Shown piece after piece: positions 1 through 9,256 of a stretch of DNA of 17,326 nucleotides (position 1 is its first letter; every line of letters begins with the position of its first letter). Source of the stretch: Tieghemiomyces parasiticus (taxonomy: Eukaryota; Kickxellomycota; Dimargaritomycetes; Dimargaritales; Dimargaritaceae); assembly GCA_027575765.1 (NCBI GenBank), contig JANBPT010000980.1, forward strand, positions 1-17,326, in the 5' to 3' direction. The notes beneath the pieces were generated by a model. That model made no database searches. It saw nothing but the letters and a program-made list of their open reading frames with translations, and was not told where the DNA came from. The position numbers and the translations under genes were made by a program.

Positions 1-198
1 CTAGAGACCAAGGCGGCGGCGGCCCACCAGGACGCGGGCGCGGCCGAGGGTCCCATCATCCAGCCGGGTGCCTTCGGCGGCAACCTCATGATCACCGCCG
101 GCCCGGGCTACCCGGCGCCCCCACCCGCGCAGGGCTACGCCCCGGCCTCGCACCATGCCCCTAGCCAGTTTGGTAACGCGGGTTTCCAACACTACTAA
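1..198 (+). CDS. 3' end of an unidentified Pro/Gly/Ala-rich protein (partial)
   Basis: Frame 1 is open from the left edge to TAA at 196-198 and gives the last 65 residues of a protein whose start lies outside the window. It begins with an Ala-rich, charged stretch (LETKAAAAHQDAGAAEG). A low-complexity tail rich in Pro, Gly, Ala, Tyr and Gln follows, with PGYPAP and QGYAPAS motifs, and the protein ends QFGNAGFQHY. The third codon position is almost always G or C, as in the other genes of this compartment, and this bias stops abruptly at the stop codon; that is the main support for coding. No catalytic motif is visible. Such tails occur in RNA-binding, endocytic and prion-like proteins, but the family cannot be assigned from this fragment. 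Confidence 0.65.
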   Translation, partial: LETKAAAAHQDAGAAEGPIIQPGAFGGNLMITAGPGYPAPPPAQGYAPASHHAPSQFGNAGFQHY

Positions 199-1600
199 AT
201 TGCGAGGTGCCTGCCATTTCCTCATAGCCCCTACCGTTTCGTTTTCCCAACCACTTTCGCTATACATGGATCTGAGGCTGCGTACCTCACCCCCTCCCTT
301 CCCCTCCTCCTCCTGATTAGTATCGATACTGTGTTTTTCTTTTTTTATATACTTCTCGGTGCTGCGCCCTCGTATCAATGTCTCTAGTTTACCAAATACG
401 TCTCTACATAAACGACCTTCCCTTCGCAACGTTGGCTCCACAAGAGCCGACGTCCAATTTGTCCGGCAGCGAAGCAGTCGATGGCAACTCAATCCAAGGA
501 ACAGCTGGCCAGGGTCGTATCGAACCGAAAGAGGAGGGCGAAGTCCGACCATGCAGAGGATGGCCTTGATCAATCACCACCATATCATCGCGAGGTGGGC
601 GGACGAAGGTGGCCAGGAACTGTCCCAATCAAACCACGCCAGAGGGGAAGGGATTGCCGAACCCACCTGAGGAGGCCGAGTCATGTACAACTAAAGCGGC
701 TTCACAGGCTAGATAGATATCTACTGCCATATTGAGCGCCGGGCGGTTGTGACCTCATCCTCCTCTCTCACGTCGTTACTGATGTGGCTGTAAGTAAGGT
801 GGAGCCAACGACGATGTCAATGACGTGACTGACGAGTGTTCTGTTGGCCTGGTGTCACAACCATTGTGTACCCTTCGCTCACGATTGATGTGATTTCTAA
901 CCAACGATGCCCCTGGTGTTGAAGGGGTACAAGCGAGCCCCAACAACTTAAAATAGTGATGATGACGGCCCACTACTCGATCGTGTTGAACTCCAGCCCA
1001 GAGGCCGACGGATGAAAAAGGCCTCGCGCCCGCCTTCTATACCGTTACCAGGTGGAGGCGGGCTCAGAGGTCGTTCGATAGCGTGGTACCACAAGGGTGA
1101 AGGGGAGAAAATAAAGGCAGTGGACGGTGGATCATAGCGACACGTATCACGAGGAAGTACTCGCACCCTCCCCTCCTCGTCCGCTCCTCCCCCTTCACGC
1201 CGTTCCAAGTGGACCACTGGTCCGAAATTCTGGCGGGAGAATGGGTCCCTACCGGTTACCTAATAATGATCATTCACTGGAACGTCACCGTAGGGACGGT
1301 CCTAACACGCTGGGTACTTCGTCGGTGATGTTGTATAAATAGGGCGGCGGGATTTCTGCCCTGACAGTTAGCTTGTCCGTCACTGCTAATAGCTGTCAAA
1401 CTCTAATTTAACACAAGACCTCGCGGAATTACTAACCTCTCTCCCAGCCACGTTTCCCTGTTTATTTTAGTATCTGTTTACGGCTGCCCACCCGCTTATC
1501 TAACCACCCGTTGATTTGAGGGCATCTAAGCCTGGCGTTTCTTCATTTTCATATTTGGCTATACGTTCCCTGCATTAACATCCTGCTCACGTTATTGACG
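199..1600. other. Intergenic region, no supported gene
   Basis: About 1.4 kb between the partial gene and the secreted-protein gene. Short open frames exist on both strands, but none shows a recognisable domain, sustained codon bias or plausible splice structure. A T-rich stretch near 335-355 could belong to the 3' processing region of the first gene. The right part holds the TATA box and presumed leader of the next gene. Confidence 0.5.
1334..1341 (+). promoter_or_regulatory. TATA box for the secreted-protein gene
   Basis: TATAAATA is followed by a GC-rich stretch (GGGCGGCGGG). It lies about 260 bp before the ATG at 1601, which would give a leader of roughly 230 nt if transcription starts about 30 nt downstream. 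The motif is canonical; its assignment to this gene is inferred from position. Confidence 0.5.
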
Positions 1601-2221
1601 ATGCAGCTGTTAGCTTTTGTAGTGGTGCTTGGCGCAGCCCAGTTTCTTGGCCAGGCCCTTCCGATTGAGCCCTGCGAAGGACTCGCAGGCCAGAACCTGC
1701 GTGCTCAATTTGCCGATTTCTACCAGCAGGTCCAGCGCAGGCACAGGGAAACAGACCACCGTTTTGCGACGACGCACGGGCAGGCTGCCTTCATGGGCAT
1801 GTCCCAGGTGCCACCGCTAGACGCTAACTTACCAGTGTATACTGCCCCGTCATTCTCCAGTCACTCGGGGCCGCCGGTGGTCGATGGGTCCGACCCGGCA
1901 CTAGCTGATCCAATGTCTGCAATGTTCCCAACGGCGAGCAATGATGAGGAGCTGTTGCAGTGTCTGATGGCGTACAACTCACCGGCCGTACTCGGGGATA
2001 TCCCTCACTATTGCGCACCGTGGCTGGATACCACCGAGCCGTTCCTCTCTTCGGGTAGCGATGGCAGCGAACGGACCCCACGCGGGATGGACATGTTAAC
2101 TCCGTCGCCCACGCTCTCGCTCCGTAAGGAATCGAGTGGGTTGAAGGAACGTCCGAAGCTTTTCCTGGACCTCACTGGCCTACAGCCGAAGGGATGGCCC
2201 GGTCCTACGTCTCGCCGGTGA
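1601..2221 (+). CDS. Predicted small secreted protein, no recognised family (206 aa)
   Basis: A single uninterrupted frame of 206 codons ends at TGA. I chose the ATG at 1601. The frame stays open two codons further 5' (TTG ACG), but TTG is not a credible start here. Residues 1-19 form a signal peptide: a short N-terminus, a hydrophobic core (LLAFVVVLGAAQFL) and a likely cleavage after GQA. No later membrane segment or GPI signal is visible. The mature part has a charged helix-like segment at about 33-55 (FYQQVQRRHRETDHRF). A Pro/Ser/Gly-rich middle follows, then a possible folded stretch at about 114-145. Three cysteines (C25, C121, C138) are visible, so at least one should be unpaired. The tail is basic. 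A TATA box upstream and AATAAA downstream support a real gene. I do not recognise the family, and a function such as effector would be a guess. Confidence 0.6.
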   Translation: MQLLAFVVVLGAAQFLGQALPIEPCEGLAGQNLRAQFADFYQQVQRRHRETDHRFATTHGQAAFMGMSQVPPLDANLPVYTAPSFSSHSGPPVVDGSDPALADPMSAMFPTASNDEELLQCLMAYNSPAVLGDIPHYCAPWLDTTEPFLSSGSDGSERTPRGMDMLTPSPTLSLRKESSGLKERPKLFLDLTGLQPKGWPGPTSRR

Positions 2222-2914
2222 GCGCTGGAGCTTACAGGGTACCCAGGGCCCTTGTATGGCCAACCCTCTAGACATTCCCTTAGAAACCATACCGTAAAAT
2301 TTAAATTGCAGCCAGGTCTCTCCTACCCAACCGTTACAATAAACACGTTTCACCCAAGGGCTTTTGGCGGGCGGGGCGGCACTGGAATAGAAGCCGGAGG
2401 GCGGACGCAAGCCGCACTCAAGAAATGAATGAACAGAGGAAGGGCTTCGGAAGGGATGGGTGAAGGAGGTTTCCATCGTAGCTACTGGCGGCGCCAGGGC
2501 CATCGTGTATTAACTGCTCATAGTTCGGCTGTTAGTCTGGGACCTGAACGACCGCGCCGTCAGTCTAGTCAATAGTTGAGCACAGGAAAGGGCCACATTT
2601 CGAGTTAGGCTGGTTCTTCCTCCCTCCCCGCCCCGGCCCACGCTCTTCCGCCCCACGCGAAGCCACCACACGCGCCCGCCCAACCACCCCTCCTCCCTCT
2701 AGCTTACGGGTGCCATCCCACGACCATCTGGTGTCCAGCTCATCATCTGAATTCCCACTCCGCTGTCTTAGCTTTGCATCATTTACATCGGACCACCTAC
2801 TTCCCGTCCAGGTGTTATCGCTCGTTCCATTCCCGTCTTCCTCTGCGCAGCATACGGTACTTATCCTCCGTCACCACCGTCCCCGCCCATCCTCGTATCC
2901 GATCACCCATTAGA
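2222..2914. other. Intergenic region between the secreted-protein and p24 genes
   Basis: About 690 bp. It contains the poly(A) signal of the upstream gene and, from about 2620, a C-rich pyrimidine tract typical of fungal promoters, followed by the leader of the p24 gene. No clear TATA box was found for the p24 gene and no supported gene lies here. Confidence 0.5.
2338..2343 (+). terminator. Polyadenylation signal of the secreted-protein gene
   Basis: A canonical AATAAA lies 117 nt after the stop codon of the 206-aa gene, within an A/T-richer patch of otherwise GC-rich DNA. Confidence 0.5.
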
Positions 2915-3693
2915 ATGGCGTTTAAGAAGCTGGCAAGCCTCCCGCTCCTACTGAGCTTGGCTGTTCTCCTGCTGGGTTCCGCCCAGGCCCTGCACTTTTA
3001 TCTCCACAATACCGAAGAGAAGTGTTTCCTGGAGGATCTGCCCAAGCACACCACCACCAAGGGTAAGTCGACAGGGTGCTTATCCCCACCCGCGCCGCAG
3101 AGACGTTGCTCGCATGACACTAACCCCGCTGCCGCCCTTCCATCATCACTCGACCGGATCCTGTCTCCTTCCAATGCCACACAGGCCACTTTAAGACGAA
3201 GGAGTGGATTGATAAGGACAAGCGTGCCATTGAAAACCCGGCGCTGGGTCTCCAGGTCAAGGTGCGCGAGCTGCCGTCCAACAACGTTGTGATGAGTCAG
3301 AAGGCGGCCAGCGAGGGCCGGTTTACGTTCACGTCGGCGATCCAGGGCCAGCACTATATTTGTCTACAGGGCAACTCGAGTAACTGGTTCAACCCGAACA
3401 CGATTTACGTGGAATTTGACATGACGTTCGGGTCCAGCGCCGACAGCAGTAAGTCCCTTGACAAACTGGACAAGCTTTCGGCGCGCGTGCGCGAGCTCAA
3501 CCAGCGCAGCCAGGCCCTGCAGCTGGAGATTGACCAGCAGCGCGAGCGCGAGTCCGAGTTCCGCGACGTGAGCGAGAAGGTCAACTCGCACGTCGTGTGG
3601 TACGTGCTGATGCAAATCGCGGTGCTTGCCCTGACCTGTGTCTGGCAGGTACGCTACCTTAAGGGCTTCTTTGAGAAGAAGAAACTCATGTAG
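2915..3693 (+). CDS. p24-family (alpha/TMED9-Erp1-like) ER-Golgi cargo receptor, one intron
   Basis: Exons 2915-3062 and 3185-3693 encode 218 aa. The 122-nt intron is phase 1 (GTAAGT donor, CTAAC at 3120-3124, ACAG acceptor). Splicing joins the GOLD domain across the p24 motif that includes KGHFKT. The family consists of type I membrane proteins that cycle between ER and Golgi in COPII and COPI vesicles and help sort cargo, including GPI-anchored proteins. Visible parts are: signal peptide 1-25 (cut after AQA); GOLD domain about 26-130 with the paired cysteines C37 (EEKCFLEDLP) and C109 (HYICLQ); N-glycosylation sequon N113-S-S; coiled coil about 138-183; membrane helix about 186-204; and a cytosolic tail with F211-F212 (COPII binding) and C-terminal KKLM (COPI dilysine retrieval). 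The FFE.KKL-type tail and CF.E.LP motif point to the alpha subfamily. Length fits the family. Confidence 0.93.
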
Positions 3694-3869
3694 ATGGCGA
3701 TACCCCCCCACCCCTGAGGGTCCTGCGCACCTGCGTTGGTTCGCCCCGAGGTTCTTTCGCCACCAAGGGCACCGTTGTCTCCTTTTGCGACCCTAGGTAA
3801 TGCAGAAACCTCTACGAGTTCAGGGCTGACCTTTGATTTCCTGAACTTATCCCAGTACAAATGGAGGTT

Positions 3870-3875
3870 AATAAA
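3870..3875 (+). terminator. Polyadenylation signal of the p24 gene
   Basis: AATAAA lies 177 nt after the p24 stop codon, followed by a T-rich stretch (TTTTATTCTCTAG), as expected around a cleavage site. Confidence 0.5.
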
Positions 3876-4747
3876 CCAGCTTTTATTCTCTAGTTGGCTA
3901 AGAGCAAGGGTGGGTGGTAGGAAAGTCCCCAACGCCCAGCGCCAACGCCGGATGGCCCTTCAACGGAACTACGTCGCGCGTCGGGGGGTTCGTATGATAA
4001 TTCTACAGCAGCGGGATTGCCACCAAACCCCATGGCACTGGCCTGGGTGTAGGCTAGGTTGTAGGACTATGGTCAGGAAAGAAGCCTGTGGGAGGTCTCA
4101 TGCACCAGGACCCGGAAAGCATACGCCCAAGGGTAGCCAAAGAGATTATGCGCTGCCCGCCTCCCCATCGCCTCTACTCGTGACTTGCGACCGGCGGGGT
4201 GCATGGGGCCTCTCTGTCGGAGCTCTCCAGGGTCCAAGGAGCCACGTCTGTAACAAAGGATCGGGCGAGGGAGGGCTGCTCCTTTAGATTCGCCCCCATC
4301 CTCGCGCTTTGCCGCCTACCCCGCAGCCCCCAGACCTCTCGACAGGTCCTGTATGGTGAATGGTAAAGCAAGGGGGGAGTGGTGTTGCTATAATGAGGAC
4401 CGGTGGGGGGGGTGGGACGTCCACGACATCGACCCTACCGGTGGGTCTCACCGCCATTCCTTCAACTGGTGCCACGAGCCGGAGCGGCATGTGGTGCGCC
4501 ATCGCCGCCCACTATATGCTATATGCTTTCTCGCCCCCCTGCCAGCCGGGCGGTAACCCCCCCCCCCCTCCGCCCTCCCGCGTCCGTGCTCGCCACCACA
4601 CCCTTTCTGGTCTGACCTCCCCTGCGCAACAGTTTCTTTCGACTCCGTCCAACCTAGCATTCCTCCCCATGTCCCCGGTATTGCTAACCCGCTCTCGCCC
4701 AGTTTCTTTTTAGCATTCTCAGTTGCTCTCTTCCTTGAATGCCACAC

Positions 4748-4774
4748 TTTCTCTTTCTCTCTCTCTCTCTCTCC
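4748..4774. repeat. CT dinucleotide microsatellite
   Basis: A nearly pure pyrimidine run dominated by CT repeats, about 1.2 kb upstream of the G-alpha start codon. Confidence 0.8.
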
Positions 4775-5095
4775 TCCACCACCTCCTCCCCTACGCTTCG
4801 TCGTTTTTGCCAGCCTAAGCTACTTACTACCCCACTAAGCTATTAGCTCGCCTCTATCCCGCCCAAGGCAATCGCCAGCTCGCCATTCCTACAGTACCCG
4901 CCGGTTCTTCGCACTTGCTCTTTCTTTTTTCCTTCCCTCTTGCTGTCCAAGGGCTCCGGAGTTAAAGTCCACACCTCTCCACCGCCTCCTGGTGCGCGCA
5001 CACGCGAACCTCAGACCGTCCTCGGCCACTGCTCATCTTTACGCCCACTCCGTTTTACCCGGTCCCTTGTTACCCGCGTCTCGCTTTCCACTCCC

Positions 5096-5225
5096 TCTGT
5101 CTTTCTCTCTCCCTCTCTCTCCCTCATTTACTCTCTGGCGCGCGCGCTCTCTCTTTCTCTCTCTCTCCCTCTCTCTCTCCCTCTCCCTCTCTCCCCTTCC
5201 CTCCCTCCCTTCCTTTGTCTCCTGT
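5096..5225. repeat. Long CT-rich polypyrimidine tract with embedded (GC)5
   Basis: About 130 bp of CT/CCT repeats on the + strand, interrupted by an alternating GCGCGCGCGC run at 5138-5147. A TG repeat follows at about 5289-5308. Such tracts are typical of fungal promoters and can form non-B DNA. Confidence 0.8.
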
Positions 5226-5665
5226 CTCCAACCTCACTCACCATCTGCCCGGTCTCATCAGCTCATTTCCCATCTTACACCCTTTTACCGTGTGTATGTG
5301 TGTGTGCGTCCCAGCGTGTCGCCAGCATCCTACCTTGCCCTTTCAACGGCTCCCCACATCACTACTCTCACCCCGCTTTTACCTACGTGTCGCCTAATCT
5401 CCGGCCATACGCCACGCTAACCTTCTGAACCGCGCGGAATCTCATTCTCTGAACCGTTGTCAGTTGCCGCCTAGACTCCACCCTGCCGTCGCCACCTCAA
5501 GTGCGCCCTTATCAACCTCGGGTGGCGTGCTACCAACCCATCTCTCCGACGTCACCAGCGCCGAGCGCGTACGCCGACTCACTTCCCACTTGTCCTTCCC
5601 TCCCTTAATCAGCCCATAACAACCCACTACATTCTTCTTCGCCACAAGCCGTCGGCGAACCCTCC

Positions 5666-5674
5666 CTATATACC
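5666..5674 (+). promoter_or_regulatory. Possible TATA box of the G-alpha gene
   Basis: CTATATACC lies about 270 nt before the G-alpha ATG, at the end of the pyrimidine-rich region. The spacing resembles that of the TATA box of the 206-aa gene, but no transcript evidence is available. Confidence 0.35.
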
Positions 5675-5937
5675 GTAGTCGCGTCAATCGCAGGGGAGCC
5701 CACCCCCTCTTCGCCTCGCCTACCGTGCGGCGTATTTCTTACCCGTTTTCGCCACGGAATATTTCACGGTGCGTGTGCCCTGACCCCGCTGAGGTCCCAA
5801 ACCTGACAGCCGCCTCGAAGTCCGCGGCGTTTGTAATCCTACACCAAACAGGTCCCTGCTCATCTCTCTTTTCTCTTCTCCCAATTCCCGCTTGTCACTT
5901 CCCTCAGCTGCCACTCGCACTTTGCAGTCCGTTGACC

Positions 5938-7312
5938 ATGGGTCTATGCATGTCCCATGATGACTCGGAGGAGGCCGCCAGGAGTGCCGCCATCGATAAG
6001 ATGATTGAGGAAGATCGGAGCAAACTCTCGCGGGAGTGTAAGATTTTGCTCCTCGGCAGCGGCGAGTCTGGCAAGTCCACCATTGTCAAGCAGATGAAGA
6101 TTATCCACCAGAATGGCTACACTCTCGAAGAACTCAGTATGTTTCGCATGACAATATTCAAGAATCTCATCGACTCGGCGCAGGACTTGATCACCGGCAT
6201 GAGGAAACTAGAGCTACAGCCGGACCTCGAGAACAACCGGGTAAGTTCGAAACCTAACCCCATCGCCGCCTTCCTATCCTTCTTATCGTGCATACGACTA
6301 ACCCGTACTTTGTCGCTTACATCACTCTCCTTCTCCCGGCGCTCCAACTCCAGAAATTTGCGGATGCCCTGATGGAATATCGTACGGGCAACGCATTTAC
6401 CATCCGGCTTCCATCCGAGCTAGTAGCGGGAATCGACGCCCTCTGGCATGACCCAGTAATACCGCGCGTCATGGACCGTTCGAATGAATTCTACATGATG
6501 GACTCGGCGACCTACTTCTTCTCGCACGTCAAGCGGATCGGCGAACCCAACTATGTACCCACAGAGGCTGACGTGCTCCGCGCGCGGTCCAAAACCACCG
6601 GCATCATTGAGACCCGCTTTAACATGGGTTTATTGAGCATCCACATGTTCGACGTGGGTGGCCAACGGTCGGAGCGTAAGAAGTGGATCCACTGTTTCGA
6701 GGGAGTCACTTCCATAATCTTTTGCGTAGCGCTGAGTGAGTACGACCAGGTCCTCCTAGAAGAGTCCAAGCAGGTAAGTGCCCGTGCGCCTGTAGGCCAG
6801 GCGCGGAGGCGTCGCCCCGGCCTCTTTGTGTATCCACCCGTAGCGACGCAGCCATCGAAACTAGACTCACTTTCCCGACTCCCTTTTCCACGTGCGGCCC
6901 TCTAACCGACCATGCGGCCCTTTTTCTCACCTCCCATTACCCTTTCGCTCCATGCTCGTCCACGCTCATTAAGAACCGCATGGAGGAGAGTTTGGTACTG
7001 TTTGGCTCTGTCATCAACAGTCGATGGTTCCTACGGACGTCCATCATTTTGTTCCTGAACAAGATTGACCTGTTCCGAGAGAAGATCCCCAAGATCCCCC
7101 TCAGCCGCATCTTTCCGGAGTACACGGGGGGTCCTGACGTGAACAAGGCCGCCAAGTACATTCTTTGGCGGTTCACCCAGAAGAACCGTGCCAAACTGTA
7201 CATATACCCCCACCTCACTCAGGCCACCGATACCTCCAACATCCGGCTGGTGTTTGCGGCCGTCAAAGAGACCATTCTTCAGAACGCCCTCAAGGATTCA
7301 GGGATTCTGTAG
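5938..7312 (+). CDS. Heterotrimeric G protein alpha subunit (fungal Gpa1/group I-like), two introns
   Basis: Exons 5938-6240, 6354-6773 and 6974-7312 give 353 aa, the usual G-alpha length. Introns are phase 0 with GTAAGT donors; intron 1 ends CAG, intron 2 ends in a less common AAG. The product is a GTP-binding switch at the inner plasma membrane that couples seven-helix receptors to cAMP or MAPK signalling. Visible motifs are: N-terminus MGLCMS (Gly2 myristoylation, Cys4 palmitoylation); P-loop GSGESGKST at 40-48; helical domain about 60-175; switch I with catalytic Arg179 in RSKTTGI; DVGGQ at 201-205 with catalytic Gln205; NKID at 270-273; and TQATDT at 323-328. It ends KDSGIL, with Ser at position -4 where Gi-type subunits have the Cys modified by pertussis toxin. 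The start context GACCATGG is good. All five G boxes are intact. I infer fungal group I from the N-terminus and overall similarity; the exact paralogue is not settled. Confidence 0.96.
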
Positions 7313-8167
7313 TCGTCTGTTCCCGCCCCCCTTCCCTCTCACTGTTACCCTCACCGTCGGGCGGCTCTACTCCCTCTCCCGTCGCGCTAGCGTTCGTTCT
7401 TTCTCACCCCCTGCTCCCCACCTAATTTACCACGTTAGCCCCCCGCCCTCGGATGCCGCCTCCCCCCTCCTCTGTCACAATCTTCTCCACTCTCAGCCTA
7501 CCACTTGGCTATCTGCCTTCATTTGTTCTTTTACCGCCACCAGATTCTTGTGTACATTCCCATACGCGAGTGCCGCGTACTTCTAATGACTCGGTTGGTT
7601 ATCTCGGTTCCTTCACCCTCCCCGCCTCCGTCTTCGCGATACGTTTTGATTGAGCCTCTGTGTTTTTTATACCTTTGGGTCTATTCCCTTACCTTCTATC
7701 TCTCCCGGATCGTACCTTCCCATCGTTATATTAATCCCGGCGTTAGACCCCCCCCGGATCTTGAACTTTACCCGCTGCCGTCTCTCACATCAAACGGATC
7801 CTACCGGTCGGACTATCCGTATTAAATTTATTTGTAGCGCCTATGACTCGCCCAGCCCCACCATTCAAACGTTATAAACACATGTGATAGTTACAGGCGA
7901 TTCTAAGCTACCATGCTCCACTGGGTGAATAGAGAATACCTGGGCAACTCATCCACCGTCGACTGCAGGAGTCTCAATCTGAATAATCTTCAATGTTATA
8001 CATTACACCGCCGGCTGTCGATTAGGACCTCACACTGTACACATTTCTTGGTAAAAGGGATAACTGCACTGGGTTACCCGCAGAATGTGTACAGGCGCGT
8101 GACTGCCAATGGTATCAAGTGGTCGTGTAATTTAGAGGAACGTAGCAAACAAAAAAACAATACAATA
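7313..8167. other. Downstream region of the G-alpha gene and compartment boundary
   Basis: The first 500 bp are pyrimidine-rich and hold no AATAAA; a TATTAAATTTATTT stretch near 7821 is the best candidate for 3' processing. From about 7,860 the base composition becomes AT-richer. The A7 run at 8151-8157 is the Pol III terminator of the adjacent minus-strand tRNA gene. No supported gene. Confidence 0.5.
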
Positions 8168-8238
8168 TGCGCAGACGGGGAATCGAACCCCGGTCTATCG
8201 CGTGGCAGGCGATAATTATACCACTAAACCATCTGCGC
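8168..8238 (-). tRNA. tRNA-Gly (anticodon GCC)
   Basis: The minus strand folds into a 71-nt cloverleaf. The acceptor stem GCGCAGA/TCTGCGC is perfect, the anticodon stem ATCGC/GCGAT encloses loop CTGCCAC (anticodon GCC), and the T-stem CGGGG/CCCCG encloses TTCGAAT. Discriminator is A; there is no intron and no encoded CCA. A T7 terminator lies 10 nt past the 3' end. An LTR (8249-8578) begins 10 nt upstream of the 5' end. Confidence 0.97.
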
Positions 8239-8248
8239 TTCTGACTTT

Positions 8249-8578
8249 TGTTGCGACATTGGGCGGTTAGCCGGCCAAAGTCAAGGGCAGAAGAGTGGCA
8301 GTCGGCCAACTCTTGCTGTCAGTCAGGGGGAACAGCGCAGTCGGCGCAAAAGATACAGAGTAAGTCGAGCGCAGACGGCGCTAAAGAAAACGGTCAGAAA
8401 TGAGTCTAAAGTTTATTTATTCAGGGCAGACACAAGATATTAAATATGGAAGGAATATCGGCGATGACGCCTTAATCGTTGATGACGAAGCCTCTTCCAG
8501 CCTTTATCAGGTAGTGATAAAGGCTGGCTTAATCTTAGGTATTTGAGGTGATTGAGTTGTGGACGACGATCCACAACA
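8249..8578 (-). mobile_element. Solo LTR, family C copy 1, next to tRNA-Gly
   Basis: 330 bp with inverted termini TGTTG/CAACA. Direct repeats CTTT (8245-8248 and 8579-8582) flank it and look like a 4-bp target duplication. On the minus strand it starts with a GTTGTGG/CCACAAC dyad and then has a perfect 13-bp inverted repeat, CCAGCCTTTATCA with TGATAAAGGCTGG. AATAAATAAA follows, which supports minus-strand sense. A diverged second copy lies at 14290-14574. No internal coding region or primer-binding site adjoins it, so it is a solo LTR. Its 3' end faces the tRNA gene across 10 nt. Confidence 0.85.
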
Positions 8579-8906
8579 CTTTTGTGGAGCCCAGATAGTT
8601 ATTTGCCCTCCTGAAGATTCCTGAGGGTTGACTCTATTACATAAGGTCAATGATACCAAATGGAGTCGACTAAAAGGACCAGGATAAAAGACTGAGGCCT
8701 TGGGAATGGCAACATTTCAATTATGCACCTCCGGCAGATTTCCCACCAGCTGATGGTCTAAATGTCCCATGACCTAGGCGACCTATTGTTCTACAACTTT
8801 TTGATTTATTATGTTTCATATCCTGGAGGGCCAGTTGGTGAAGCGGCAAACTATGGAGTAGCCAGCAGGGCCACAACCTCTTGGAGATTCAGAATCAGTA
8901 TTTATA

Positions 8907-9108
8907 GCCCAAGCCCCAGCACTTCTGAGCTCAAGGAGTGTTTTCCCAACCCTGCCTTGGGGTACTATTATTTATTAAAATTACTATCACACACTACACT
9001 ACACAAACTGTGAAGAATAGAGAATAGAATTGGTTTTAATAGAACTAGGTACCCCGAGGCAGGGTAGGGAAAAACACTCCCCAAGCTATTAGGTTTAAAA
9101 GCTTGGGC
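8907..9108. repeat. Large imperfect inverted repeat, probably two LTR copies tail to tail
   Basis: Arms of about 85 bp at 8907-8991 and 9023-9108 match in reverse complement, separated by about 31 bp. The best part is GGAGTGTTTTCCC (from 8936) running to GGGGTA, matched by the reverse complement of 9049-9079. Both arms start just after a TATA-like motif on their own strand (TATTTATA at 8899-8906; AATATAAG on the minus strand at 9116-9109) followed by GCCCAAGC. This suggests two opposed LTR copies of one family rather than a simple hairpin element. Confidence 0.65.
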
Positions 9109-9210
9109 CTTATATTAGATAAAATAATATATGTTCTCTAAACCATAGTTTTGGTTGCCTCAGTTATTTAGGCTGGCGGATAACTTATTGGCGACCTCAG
9201 ATGAAACTAA

Positions 9211-9256
9211 TAAAATCGAAAAGTATGAAACATGTAAAATCGAAAAGTATGAAACA
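9211..9256. repeat. Tandem duplication, 22-bp unit, period 24
   Basis: The unit containing AAAATCGAAAAGTATGAAAC occurs at 9211-9232 and again at 9235-9256, identical in both copies. Confidence 0.85.

Larger units (their letters stand above)
3694..5937. other. Long intergenic region upstream of the G-alpha gene
   Basis: About 2.2 kb without a supported gene. It holds the p24 poly(A) signal, a G-run-rich patch (4370-4410), a C12 run (4557-4568), a CT microsatellite (about 4748-4774), a longer CT tract with an embedded (GC)5 run (about 5096-5225), a TG repeat (about 5289-5308) and a TATA-like site at 5666-5674. Long open frames over the CT tracts encode Leu/Ser/Pro repeats and are composition artefacts. 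Confidence 0.6.

Noticed and set aside
2998..3354. Minus-strand open frame over the p24 gene
   Set aside because: It is a shadow of the GC-biased codons of the real + strand gene and crosses its intron.
3736..4287. 183-codon open frame downstream of the p24 gene
   Set aside because: It overlaps the p24 3' UTR and poly(A) signal, starts with a non-ATG codon and has no recognisable features.
4360..4713. Open frame with a Ser/Thr-rich part followed by a short hydrophobic stretch, resembling a GPI-anchor end
   Set aside because: The frame runs on for about 65 residues of Pro-rich sequence after the hydrophobic stretch, the region is homopolymer-rich, and no upstream exon or signal peptide was found.
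4940..5428. Long open frame of 162 codons encoding Leu/Ser/Pro repeats
   Set aside because: It arises from the CT microsatellite, which is stop-free in several frames; two overlapping frames show the same low-complexity pattern and there is no domain.
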